From Bog-532 sp963833835 (GTDB lineage: Bacteria > Actinomycetota > Actinomycetes > Streptosporangiales > Streptosporangiaceae), in contig CAWHZI010000015.1 in the NCBI GenBank assembly GCA_963833835.1, positions 62,001 to 126,000 of the forward strand: a stretch of 64,000 nucleotides of DNA, in the 5' to 3' direction. Below the pieces are notes generated by a model. That model was not told where the DNA came from. It made no database searches and was given only the letters and a program-made list of their open reading frames with translations. Position 1 is the stretch's first letter. Every line of letters begins with the position of its first letter. Made by a program: the position numbers and the translations under genes. This document shows, piece by piece, positions 26,939-34,118 of the stretch.

Positions 26939-27046
26939 CTGCTCCTCGTCGAGGCGGCGGGGGACCCGGCCGAAGACGTCGGCCGCGATCTGGCCAGCGG
27001 TCACGCGAAACTCCGCGACGAGGGAGCAGGCCGTTACCGGCCCTCG
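26939..27046 (-). promoter_or_regulatory. leuA translational attenuator (anti-SD/SD and competing hairpin)
   Basis: On the minus strand CTGCTCCCTCGTCG (27016-27029), starting 4 nt after the leader stop, is complementary to CGACGAGGAGCAG (26939-26951), which contains the leuA Shine-Dalgarno; one extra C would bulge. A competing hairpin can use the same segment: CCCTCG/CGAGGG and CGGC/GCCG spanning 27019-27046, with part of the leader-peptide coding sequence in the other arm. A further CGGCCGA/TCGGCCG stem lies at 26967-26985. Inferred logic: a ribosome stalled at the Leu codons allows the competing hairpin and frees the leuA site, while completed leader translation lets the anti-SD pair with it. 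Confidence 0.7.
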
Positions 27047-27078
27047 CCGCGGCGGCTAAGCAGAAGCAGCCCGCGCAT
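27034..27078 (-). CDS. leuL: leuA leader peptide
   Basis: A 14-codon frame ATG...TAA encodes MRGLLLLSRRGEGR, with four consecutive leucine codons (CTG CTT CTG CTT) at 27058-27069. It lies about 100 nt upstream of leuA on the same strand, followed at once by the anti-Shine-Dalgarno element. TAGGCT, a plausible -10, sits about 11 nt before the ATG, so the transcript would start very near the leader. Leucine-rich leader peptides before leuA are known in actinobacteria as attenuators. Confidence 0.8.
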   Translation of the reverse strand: MRGLLLLSRRGEGR

Positions 27079-27142
27079 GATGGTCTCAGCCTAGCAGGAA
27101 TAATCAGTCGCGCTTGCCCGGCGGCGGTGTTTACCTGGCGGG

Positions 27143-28210
27143 GTGCTGATCGAGAAGTTCGACGCCGCGGCGGACGAGGCGTCGGCGCGGGCCTTGTACG
27201 ACGTGTACGCGGCCGGGGCGCCGGTGGACGAACCGGGCAGTCCGCCGATGTCGGCCCGGGTCTGGTGCGGGCTGATCGCGCGGGGCTGGTGCGACGAGCC
27301 GCGGGAGAGCTGGCTGGCCCGCGTGGCGCCGGCCGAGCCTGGGCCGGCCGGAGAGCCGATCCTGGGCGGATACTCGCTGGAGCTGCCCGACCGGGAGAAC
27401 CTGGACCGGGCGGGGCTGACCCTACTGGTGGCGCCGGAACGTCGCCGCGCGGGCGTCGGGAACGCACTGCTGCGGCACGCCCGGGCCCGGGCGGCCGAGC
27501 TCGGCCGCCGCACGGTGACCAGTCAGGTGCTGGAAGGCACCGCGGGAGACGGATTCGCCCAGGCCATGGGCGCGACCACCGAGCTGACCGAGGTCCGTCG
27601 GACCCTGGACGTGGCGGCCCTACCCCACGGGCAGCTGGCCCGGCTGCGGGCGTCGGCGCAGGGCGCGGCGGCCGGGTACACCCTGACCCGCTGGTACGGA
27701 CCGACGCCGGACGAGTGGCTGACGCCGGTGGCCCGGCTGAACGAAGCCATGGCCGATGCGCCGCACGGCGACGGAGAGCAGCCGCAGGTCTGGGACGCGG
27801 CCCGGGTCCGGCTGACTGACGAGCTGAGCGAGGCCAAAGGCCTGCGCCGGTATTCGGTCGCCGCAGCTGACGTGGCGACCGGGGAGCTGGCCGCCCTGAC
27901 CCAGCTGGCCATCGAGGAGGCGGACCCGGCCTGGGGTCACCAGGAGCTGACCGCGGTGGTACGCGCGCACCGGGGTCACCGGCTGGGCCTGCTGACCAAG
28001 GTGGACATGCTGGACCTGCTGGGTGAACGCGAACCCCAGATCCGGTTCGTGCAGACCTGGAACGGCGAGACCAACGCCCACATGGTGGCGATCAACAAGG
28101 CTCTGGGCTTCGGCGACCCGCGCCGGGTCACCGCGTGGCGGCTGCCGACCGGCGTGTCGCCTGAGACGGGGTCACTCGCAACCGGACCGATGGCGCCAAC
28201 GTACCGGTGA
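27143..28210 (+). CDS. Tandem GNAT N-acetyltransferase family protein
   Basis: The 355-residue protein contains two GNAT-like halves. The first has the acetyl-CoA binding motif A LLVAPERRRAGVGNALLRHARARAAELGR (about 95-120). The second half shows TAVVRAHRGHRLGLLTKVDMLDLLGEREPQIRFVQTWNGETNAHMVAINKALGF (about 275-330), the RGxxxG-L...N..M..IN..LGF signature. Double-GNAT proteins of this length are common in actinobacteria, some acting on aminoglycosides or other amines; the substrate is unknown. GTG at 27143 is divergent from the leuA leader. The last codons and stop lie in the first copy of a 32-bp tandem duplication. It is convergent with era. Confidence 0.85.
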   Translation: MLIEKFDAAADEASARALYDVYAAGAPVDEPGSPPMSARVWCGLIARGWCDEPRESWLARVAPAEPGPAGEPILGGYSLELPDRENLDRAGLTLLVAPERRRAGVGNALLRHARARAAELGRRTVTSQVLEGTAGDGFAQAMGATTELTEVRRTLDVAALPHGQLARLRASAQGAAAGYTLTRWYGPTPDEWLTPVARLNEAMADAPHGDGEQPQVWDAARVRLTDELSEAKGLRRYSVAAADVATGELAALTQLAIEEADPAWGHQELTAVVRAHRGHRLGLLTKVDMLDLLGEREPQIRFVQTWNGETNAHMVAINKALGFGDPRRVTAWRLPTGVSPETGSLATGPMAPTYR

Positions 28211-28241
28211 TGACCGGACCGATGGTGCCAACGTACCGGTG
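28181..28241. repeat. 32-bp tandem duplication across the GNAT stop codon
   Basis: A segment beginning ACCGGACCGATGG at 28181 recurs at 28213 with one mismatch (C to T), over 29 nt. The first copy encodes Thr-Gly-Pro-Met-Ala-Pro-Thr-Tyr-Arg-stop; the second lies after the stop. Confidence 0.9.
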
Positions 28242-28268
28242 GGCCGGGCGGCGGTGCGGGGTGGCGGG

Positions 28269-29387
28269 TCAGTCGTAGAAGCCCAGGCGGCGCAGTTCCT
28301 TGGGGTTGCGCTGCCAGTCCTTGGCCACCTTGACGCGCAGGTCGAGATAGACGTGGGTACCCAGCAGGGCCTCGATCTGCTTCCGGGCCCGGCTGCCGAC
28401 GTCCTTCAGGCGCGCGCCCTTGGCCCCGATGACGATGGCCTTCTGGCTAGGGCGCTCGACGTACATCTCGGCGTAGACGTCGGTGAGGTTTTCCTTACCG
28501 GCCCGCGGCTTCATCTCCTCGACCACGACCGCGATCGAGTGCGGCAGCTCCTCCCTGACCCCCTCCAGGGCGGCCTCGCGGATCAGCTCGGCCACCAGGT
28601 CGCGCTCCGGCTCGTCGGTCAGCTCGCCGTCGGGGTACAGCGGAACGCCCTCGGGCAGGTGGGAGACCAGCACGTCGGCCAGCACGTCCAGGTTGTAGCC
28701 GCTGACCGCGGAGACCGGTACCACGTCGGCCCAGTCGCCCAGCTCGGCCACCGCGGTGAGCTGGGCCAGCACGCGCTCCGGTGGCACCCGGTCGGTCTTG
28801 GTCACCACGGCCACGACCGGGGTGCCCTTGATCGAGGCCAGCTCGCGGGCCAGGTAGCGGTCGCCCGGGCCGACCGGATCGCCGGCCGGGACGCAGAAGC
28901 CGATCACGTCGACCTCGGTCAGGGTGGAGCGGACCAGGCTGTCCAGCCGCTCTCCCAGCAGGGTGCGCGGCTTGTGCAGGCCGGGCGTGTCGACCAGGAT
29001 CAGCTGCGCGTCGGGCCGGTGCACGATGCCCCGGATGACCCGCCGGGTGGTCTGCGGTTGGCTGCTGGTGATGGCGACCTTGGTCCCGACCAGCGCGTTC
29101 ATCAGCGTGGACTTGCCCACGTTGGGCCGCCCGGTGAAGGCGACGAAGCCGGACCGGAAACCGGTGGGGCTAGGGGGGTTGCCGGGCGTGGTGGGGTTGG
29201 TGGGGTTGGTGGGGCTGCGGCGGGTGGTGGGGTCGCCGGGGGCGGTGGGACCGCTGGGCTTGGTGGGGCCGGAGGTGGCCGGGCGATTAGGCGTCGCCGG
29301 ACGGCCCGAGGTGGCGGGGCGGCCGGGCGTGACGGAGTGGCCGGGGGTGGTGGGGCGACGGGACTGGCCGGGCTGGCTGGGGCGCAT
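28269..29387 (-). CDS. era: GTPase Era with long Pro/Thr-rich N-terminal extension
   Basis: Era binds 16S rRNA and acts in 30S maturation. The GTPase domain has G1 GRPNVGKST (86-94), G2 QTTRR, G3 DTPG, G4 TKTD and G5 SAVSG. The C-terminal KH domain carries AIVIGAKGARLKDVGSRARKQIEALLG. Residues 1-75 are a low-complexity Pro/Thr/Gly/Ser/Arg tract with PTNPTNPTTP-like repeats, not part of the usual Era (about 300 residues). The ATG at 29387 starts 3 nt after the deaminase-like gene stop. An internal start near residue 75 is possible but has no clear ribosome binding site. It is part of the minus-strand operon phoH-ybeY-CBS-deaminase-era. Confidence 0.95.
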   Translation of the reverse strand: MRPSQPGQSRRPTTPGHSVTPGRPATSGRPATPNRPATSGPTKPSGPTAPGDPTTRRSPTNPTNPTTPGNPPSPTGFRSGFVAFTGRPNVGKSTLMNALVGTKVAITSSQPQTTRRVIRGIVHRPDAQLILVDTPGLHKPRTLLGERLDSLVRSTLTEVDVIGFCVPAGDPVGPGDRYLARELASIKGTPVVAVVTKTDRVPPERVLAQLTAVAELGDWADVVPVSAVSGYNLDVLADVLVSHLPEGVPLYPDGELTDEPERDLVAELIREAALEGVREELPHSIAVVVEEMKPRAGKENLTDVYAEMYVERPSQKAIVIGAKGARLKDVGSRARKQIEALLGTHVYLDLRVKVAKDWQRNPKELRRLGFYD

Positions 29388-29390
29388 GGG

Positions 29391-29735
29391 TCAGGGCTTC
29401 AGGGTGTCGCGGTGGGTGCCGTCGGGGCCGGCCAGGAACACGGTCGCCTTTGGTCCGAGGTCGCGGACGGCAGCCAGGTCACCGGGAGCGGGCTTATCAG
29501 CCTCGCTGACCAGCGCCGCGGCTTCGAGGGTGGACGCGCCGCTGGAGACGGCCATGGCCACGGCCAGCCGGAGCGCGGACAGCTGCAGCGACGGCAGGGC
29601 CACGGCGGCGGCGGCGTAGGTGCGGCCGGTCTCGTCCCGGACGGCCGCCCCTTCGGCCGACGCCACCCGGGCCCGGGTGGAACGGGCCAGCGTAATGATC
29701 TTCAGGTCCTCGGGACTCAGCTCGGCGTCGCTCAC
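29391..29735 (-). CDS. Cytidine deaminase-like protein lacking the zinc site
   Basis: The 114-residue protein shows the small cytidine-deaminase fold by sequence pattern: KIITLARSTRARVASAEGAAVRDETGRTYAAAAVALPSLQLSALRLAVAMAVSSGAS. This aligns with the YAGxxVExxSxxxTxCAExxAI region of cytidine deaminases. However, the HAE/CAE and PCxxC zinc ligands are missing, so it should be catalytically inactive. Proteins of this kind occur between the CBS membrane protein and era in actinobacteria. A structural or regulatory role is possible. It starts 26 nt after the CBS gene stop and ends 3 nt before era, within one operon. Confidence 0.75.
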   Translation of the reverse strand: MSDAELSPEDLKIITLARSTRARVASAEGAAVRDETGRTYAAAAVALPSLQLSALRLAVAMAVSSGASTLEAAALVSEADKPAPGDLAAVRDLGPKATVFLAGPDGTHRDTLKP

Positions 29736-29761
29736 GGATCGAGTGTAGGCGGCCCGGATGC

Positions 29762-31063
29762 TCAGGAGGCGGACCGCTCGGCTTCGTCTTCGGTCTCGGC
29801 CGCCTCGGGCACCCGCTCGACCAGCACCGTGCCGATGCGGTTGCGGCGGCCGGACAGGTTCTCGGCGGTGAGCCGGAGGCCGCCGATGGTGCCTTCCGAT
29901 CCGGCGATCGGCACCCGGCCCAGGGCGTGGGCCAGCAGGCCGCCGACGGTCTCCACGTCTTCGGCCTGGATGGTGACGCCGAAGATTTCGGCCAGCTCAT
30001 CGACGGACAGCCGGGCCGCGACCCGGGCCACGTCCGGGGACAGCCACTCCACCGGCGGCCGCTCCTGGTCGTACTCGTCGGTGATCTCGCCGACGATCTC
30101 CTCCAGGATGTCCTCGATCGTGACCAGGCCCGCGGTGCCGCCGTACTCGTCGATCACGATGGCCACGTGGATCTGCTGCGACTGCATCTGGCGCAGCATC
30201 TCGTCGATGGGCTTGCTGTCGGGCACGTAGCTGGCCGGGCGCATGACCTCGCTGACGGCGGTGGCGCCGGCGTCCGGGTGCTCGTGGCTCCAGGCCACGA
30301 TGTCCTTGAGGTAGGCGATGCCCACCACGTCGTCCTCATTCTCCCCGGCCACCGGGATGCGGGAGAATCCGCTGCGCAGGTGCAGGGACAGCGCCTGGTC
30401 CACGCCCTTGTCCCGGTCGATGAACACCATCTCGGTGCGGGGCACCATCACCTCGCGGACGATGGTGTCGCCCAGCTCGAACACCGACCGGACCATCTCG
30501 CGCTCGCCCGGCTCGATGACGCTGCGCTGCTCGAGGAAGTCGACCAGGCCGCGCAGCTCCGATTTGCCTGCCAGCGGGCCGACCGTGGTGCCGCGGCCGC
30601 GGGTGAGCACGCCGCCCGCGGCCACCAGGATCCGGGGTATCGGGCCCAGGATCACGCCCAGCGGATAGAGGACGGTAGCCGCGCCCAGGGCCACCCGCTC
30701 GGCCCCGCGCCGGCCCAGCGGCACCGGGCTGATCCCGACGACCAGGTAGCCGACCGCGATCATGACGGCCAGCGCGATCAGGAAGCTCTTCCAGCCGTCG
30801 CCGAACCAGTGCACGAAGGCCGCCACGACCAGCACGGTGGCCGAGGTCTCGCAGGCCACGCGCAGCAGGAGCAGGATGTTCAGGTAGCGGGGCAGGTCGG
30901 CGAAGACAGCCCGCAGCCGCCTCGACGCCGGGCGGCCGGTGCCGATGAGCTGCTCCGCGCCCGCCGCCGACAGCCGGGCCAGGGTGGCTTCGGCGCTGGC
31001 CCACCAGCCCGCCATCAGCACGAGCACGATCGCGGCCGCTATCAGCCAGCCCTGGGCGGACAT
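29762..31063 (-). CDS. CNNM/HlyC-CorC family membrane protein with CBS domains
   Basis: The 433-residue protein is probably a Mg2+/divalent ion transporter or exporter of the hemolysin C/CorC type. The DUF21/CNNM membrane domain (about 1-190) begins GWLIAAAIVLVLMAGWWASAEATLARL. A CBS pair follows (about 205-320), with VREVMVPRTEMVFIDRD, SGFSRIPVAGENEDDVVGIAYLKD and HVAIVIDEYGGTAGLVTIEDILEEIVGEI. The CorC_HlyC domain (about 345-425) has VAARLSVDELAEIFG and VGGLLAHALGRVP. I chose ATG at 31063, preceded by AGGAAGG. It overlaps the ybeY end by 22 nt, indicating an operon. Longer upstream reading is only a shadow of ybeY. Confidence 0.92.
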   Translation of the reverse strand: MSAQGWLIAAAIVLVLMAGWWASAEATLARLSAAGAEQLIGTGRPASRRLRAVFADLPRYLNILLLLRVACETSATVLVVAAFVHWFGDGWKSFLIALAVMIAVGYLVVGISPVPLGRRGAERVALGAATVLYPLGVILGPIPRILVAAGGVLTRGRGTTVGPLAGKSELRGLVDFLEQRSVIEPGEREMVRSVFELGDTIVREVMVPRTEMVFIDRDKGVDQALSLHLRSGFSRIPVAGENEDDVVGIAYLKDIVAWSHEHPDAGATAVSEVMRPASYVPDSKPIDEMLRQMQSQQIHVAIVIDEYGGTAGLVTIEDILEEIVGEITDEYDQERPPVEWLSPDVARVAARLSVDELAEIFGVTIQAEDVETVGGLLAHALGRVPIAGSEGTIGGLRLTAENLSGRRNRIGTVLVERVPEAAETEDEAERSAS

Positions 31064-31557
31064 AACCCCGAACCTTCCTGCTTCCCGGCCTGTTCGAGCA
31101 GCCGGTCCTGCAGGCCGAACATCTCGGCCTTCTCGTCCGGCTCGGCGTGGTCGTATCCCAGCAGGTGCAAGATGCCGTGCACCGCGAGCAGCTCCAGCTC
31201 GGCCTGGGTGCTGTGGCCCGCCTCCCGGGCCTGGGCCGCGGCCACCTGCGGGCAGAGCACCACGTCCCCGAGCAGGCCCGGGTCCGGGCCTGGCTCCTCG
31301 GCCCCGGCCCGGCCGGAGTTGACCCCGCCCAGGTGCGGCGGGCGCAGCTCGTCCATGGGGAACGCGAGCACGTCGGTCGGGCCGGGCTCGCCCATCCATC
31401 GCTCGTGCAGCTCGGCCATGGCCTTCTCGTCCACCAGCAGCACGGACAGCTCGGCCAGCGGGTGAATGTGCAGCTCGTCCAGCACGGACCGGGCGATCGC
31501 GGCCAGCGCGACCTCGTCCACGGCCACGCCGGACTCGTTGGCGATGTCGATGCTCAC
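31042..31557 (-). CDS. ybeY: Endoribonuclease YbeY (16S rRNA maturation)
   Basis: This 171-residue metallo-endoribonuclease is involved in 16S rRNA 3'-end processing and 70S quality control. The UPF0054 signature is HGILHLLGYDHAEPDE, with zinc-binding His127, His131 and His137. The upstream conserved ELSVLLVDEKAMAELHERWMGEPGPTDVLAFPMDE is intact. A Gly/Pro/Glu-rich loop (79-95) is slightly expanded, as in other actinobacteria. It starts 13 nt after the phoH stop and overlaps the CBS membrane protein gene. It is translated within the phoH-ybeY-CBS-deaminase-like-era operon. Confidence 0.95.
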   Translation of the reverse strand: MSIDIANESGVAVDEVALAAIARSVLDELHIHPLAELSVLLVDEKAMAELHERWMGEPGPTDVLAFPMDELRPPHLGGVNSGRAGAEEPGPDPGLLGDVVLCPQVAAAQAREAGHSTQAELELLAVHGILHLLGYDHAEPDEKAEMFGLQDRLLEQAGKQEGSGLCPPRAG

Positions 31558-31570
31558 CAGGTACGCGCGG

Positions 31571-32623
31571 TCACTGACCGCGCCGCCCCCCTCCGCGTGA
31601 GCCGCCTCGCCGAGGGCCGCCGGCCGCCTCGTCGGCGTCGCGCTGGCGGGCGTCGTAGCGCTCGTAAGCGTCCACGATCTCTCCGACCAGGCGGTGCCGT
31701 ACCACGTCGTGGCTGGTCAACCGGGCGAAGTGGATGTCGGGAACGCCCTCCAGGATGTCCTGCACCACCCGCAGGCCGCTGATCTGCCCGCTGGGCAGGT
31801 CGACCTGGGTCACGTCGCCGGTGACCACCACCTGGGAGCCAAAGCCGAGCCGGGTGAGGAACATCTTCATCTGCTCGGCCGAGGTGTTCTGGGCCTCGTC
31901 CAGGATTATGAACGAGTCATTGAGGGTCCGGCCGCGCATGTAGGCCAGCGGCGCGACCTCGATCGTGCCCGCCGCGGTCAGCCGCGGGATCGAGTCGGGG
32001 TCGAGCATGTCGTGCAGCGCGTCGTACAGCGGGCGCAGATACGGGTCGATCTTCTCGTACAGGGTCCCGGGCAGGAAGCCGAGCCGCTCCCCCGCCTCCA
32101 CCGCGGGCCGGGTCAAGATGATCCGGTTGACCTCCTTGGCCTGCAGGGCCTTCACGGCCTTGGCCATGGCCAGGTAGGTCTTACCGGTGCCCGCCGGGCC
32201 GATCGCGAACACCACCGTGTGCTGGTCGATCGCGTCGACGTAGCGCTTCTGGTTCAGCGTCTTGGGCCGGATGGTGCGGCCGCGCGAGGACAAGATGTCC
32301 AGGGTCAGCACCTCGGCGGGCCGGACGCCGCGCTCGCGGCGCAGCATCCCGGCCGCCCGCTCCACCGCGTCGGCCGACAGCTCGGCCCCGTTGGCCTGCA
32401 GTTCGAGCATCTCCTCGAACAGGCCGGAGACCAGCGCGGTTTCCTCGGGGCGGCCGGTCACGGTGATCTCGTTGCCACGGACGTGGATGTCGGCCATGAA
32501 CTCGCGCTCGATGACGCGGAGCAGCTCATCACGCGAGCCGAGCAGGCCGACCATGGACCGCTCGGCCGGGATGACGATCCGGACCTGGGATCGCCCACCC
32601 ACGTCATTAGAAATGTCTGTCAA
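31571..32623 (-). CDS. phoH: PhoH-like ATPase
   Basis: This 350-residue P-loop ATPase of the PhoH family is associated with RNA metabolism together with YbeY. The N-terminal KH-like domain is about 15-80 (ADIHVRGNEITVTG). The ATPase domain begins near 120 (RPKTLNQKRYVDAIDQHTVVFAIGPAGTGKTYLA), with Walker A 142-149 and Walker B Asp242/Glu243 (FIILDEAQNTS). LTRLGFGSQVVVTGDVTQVDLP is conserved. The C-terminus is a Gly/Arg-rich basic tail (RRGGSRGGGRRGQ) that may bind RNA. The apparent start is TTG at 32623 without a clear ribosome binding site; GTG at 32602 is an alternative. It is first gene of the ybeY-era operon. Confidence 0.93.
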   Translation of the reverse strand: MTDISNDVGGRSQVRIVIPAERSMVGLLGSRDELLRVIEREFMADIHVRGNEITVTGRPEETALVSGLFEEMLELQANGAELSADAVERAAGMLRRERGVRPAEVLTLDILSSRGRTIRPKTLNQKRYVDAIDQHTVVFAIGPAGTGKTYLAMAKAVKALQAKEVNRIILTRPAVEAGERLGFLPGTLYEKIDPYLRPLYDALHDMLDPDSIPRLTAAGTIEVAPLAYMRGRTLNDSFIILDEAQNTSAEQMKMFLTRLGFGSQVVVTGDVTQVDLPSGQISGLRVVQDILEGVPDIHFARLTSHDVVRHRLVGEIVDAYERYDARQRDADEAAGGPRRGGSRGGGRRGQ

Positions 32624-32668
32624 TTATTTCGCTCTCGGAAGTCCGCTGGATCGGCCACCGACCCGTTT

Positions 32669-32696
32669 GGCTAGCACTGTTTGGCTAGCACTTTTT
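32669..32696. repeat. 14-bp tandem repeat upstream of phoH
   Basis: GTTTGGCTAGCACT occurs twice in direct succession, followed by a run of seven T residues on the plus strand, in the 133-nt gap between HIT and phoH. Each copy contains the palindrome GCTAGC. It may be a regulator site or slippage product. Confidence 0.7.
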
Positions 32697-32756
32697 TTCT
32701 TTAGCGCTGTTTGCCAGGCTCCGCCCATGGTATCCGCCGGGACCGACGGCCGGTCC

Positions 32757-33101
32757 TCATCCGGGCGGCCACTCCAGGCGGCGGCCACCGAGCACGTGGG
32801 CGTGCACGTGGTGCACGGTCTGCCCGGCGTCCGGGCCGGTGTTGAACACGACCCGGTACCCGCCGTCGGCCACCCCCTCGTCCGCCGCGACCTGGTGCGC
32901 CAGCGTGGCCAGTTCCTCGAGCACGCCGTCGCCGGCCGCCGCGATCGCGGCCAGGTCCGGGTAGTGCTCCCGCGGGATGACCAGGACGTGGGTCGGGGCC
33001 TGCGGGTTGATGTCACGGAATGCGACCGCGCGCGAGCTTTCACGGACAGTTTTGGCCGGTATCTCGCCGGACGCGATGGCGCAGAACAGGCAGTCAGGCA
33101 C
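32757..33101 (-). CDS. HIT family protein (Hint/HinT-type nucleoside phosphoramidase)
   Basis: The 114-residue histidine-triad protein begins MPDCLFCAIASGEIPAKTVRESSRAVAFRDINPQAPTHVLVIPREHY. The active-site motif is HHVHAHVLGG, with His98, His100 and His102 in HxHxHxx. It hydrolyses nucleoside phosphoramidates or adenylates. Two CxxC-like cysteines near the N-terminus (DCLFC) are common in actinobacterial members. It is located upstream of phoH on the same strand with a 133-nt gap, as seen in several actinobacteria, but may be a separate transcription unit because the gap holds repeats and AT-rich sequence. Confidence 0.94.
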   Translation of the reverse strand: MPDCLFCAIASGEIPAKTVRESSRAVAFRDINPQAPTHVLVIPREHYPDLAAIAAAGDGVLEELATLAHQVAADEGVADGGYRVVFNTGPDAGQTVHHVHAHVLGGRRLEWPPG

Positions 33102-33508
33102 ACTGGGATCCTAGCGCCGGGCTGGCCCGTGCCGCCGTCACCCCAGGTCTCATGGGACAAAAGGCGACAAACACCCGATTTTATGTCGGTAAATGTCCGG
33201 TTCGGGACTAAAGTCCTCAGTCGGGGATGGTTAGGTCCCCGAATTCTTCTGAGTGTGTTCTAAGCCGAGTAGCGCAGATAGGCTGGCAACGCGATCCAGG
33301 GCGATTTTGTGCGACAGACCCATGATTGCCAGTTTCTGAGGCATCGGGGTGGGGCACGAACAGCGCTTATGGATTGTTGGCCGTCTGGCGCCGGGGAGGC
33401 GCCTGGGGGGCGGCCAAGGGATCGCCAACTCGGGTGGGGTGGGCTAGTTGGACAGTTATCGCTGTCTGAAGATCGAGATGGGCGGGAACTTGGCGGTGAA
33501 GATTATCC
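33102..33508. other. Intergenic region between HIT gene and sigma factor gene
   Basis: No gene is visible in 407 nt. It holds several small hairpins: GGACT/AGTCC near 33206, GGGGA/TCCCC near 33222, GGCGCC/GGCGCC near 33390-33405, and GACAG-TTATCG-CTGTC (33451-33466) just before the sigma factor gene. The region must hold the promoters of two divergent genes. Composition is less GC-rich around 33170-33330. No clear -35/-10 pair stands out. Confidence 0.5.
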
Positions 33509-34102
33509 ATGACTTCGGGTGAACCGGCCAGGGGACCTGCGCGTCCTACATCTGTGACCGAGACCCTTGTGGCCGGCGCGATGGTGGGTGCGGCACCCGG
33601 AAAGCTGGATCTGACGGCCGATGAGGCAGTGACCCAGCTCTACAGCAACCACTACCGATCGCTGGTCCGGCTGGCTGGCCTGCTAGTGCGGGACGAGCCG
33701 ACGGCCGAAGAAGTGGTGCAGGAGTGCTTTATCGCCATGCACGACGGCTGGCGGCGGCTCCGGGAGGAAGACAAGGCGCTTTCCTACCTGAAGCAGGCCG
33801 TGGTGAACCGGTCCCGGTCGGTGCTGCGGCACCGCAGCGTGGTGGACCGCAACGCGCCCAAGCCGGCGCCGGACATGCCGAGCGCCGAACAGGGTGCCAT
33901 CACCTTGCTGGAACGCAGCGAGGTGATCTCGGCCCTGCGAGGCCTGCCGGACCGGCAACGTCAGGCGCTCGTCCTCCGCTACTATGCCGACCTGTCAGAA
34001 GCCCAGATCGCCGAGATGATGGGCATCAGCAAGGGTGCGGTCAAGAGCCACACTGCCCGGGGGATGTCGTCCCTGCGGGCGGTGCTGGAGAAGACTGCAT
34101 GA
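33509..34102 (+). CDS. ECF-type RNA polymerase sigma factor (SigE family)
   Basis: This 197-residue sigma factor has only regions 2 and 4. Region 2 is AVTQLYSNHYRSLVRLAGLLVRDEPTAEEVVQECFIAMHDGWRRLREEDKALSYLKQAVVNRSRSVLRHRSV. Region 4 is VISALRGLPDRQRQALVLRYYADLSEAQIAEMMGISKGAVKSHTARGMSSLRAVL, with a helix-turn-helix at AQIAEMMGISKGAVKSH. The first 35 residues are a polar extension. ATG at 33509 has only a weak ribosome binding site. A membrane protein begins 16 nt after its stop and is the natural candidate for a partner or anti-sigma factor. The regulon is unknown. Confidence 0.9.
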   Translation: MTSGEPARGPARPTSVTETLVAGAMVGAAPGKLDLTADEAVTQLYSNHYRSLVRLAGLLVRDEPTAEEVVQECFIAMHDGWRRLREEDKALSYLKQAVVNRSRSVLRHRSVVDRNAPKPAPDMPSAEQGAITLLERSEVISALRGLPDRQRQALVLRYYADLSEAQIAEMMGISKGAVKSHTARGMSSLRAVLEKTA

Positions 34103-34118
34103 CCGGAGAACTATCTCA

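Noticed and set aside
29160..29345. Possible CRISPR-like or regular repeat array at the era 5' end
   Set aside because: It is low-complexity in-frame Pro/Thr/Gly coding sequence with 9-bp slippage units and no unique spacers.
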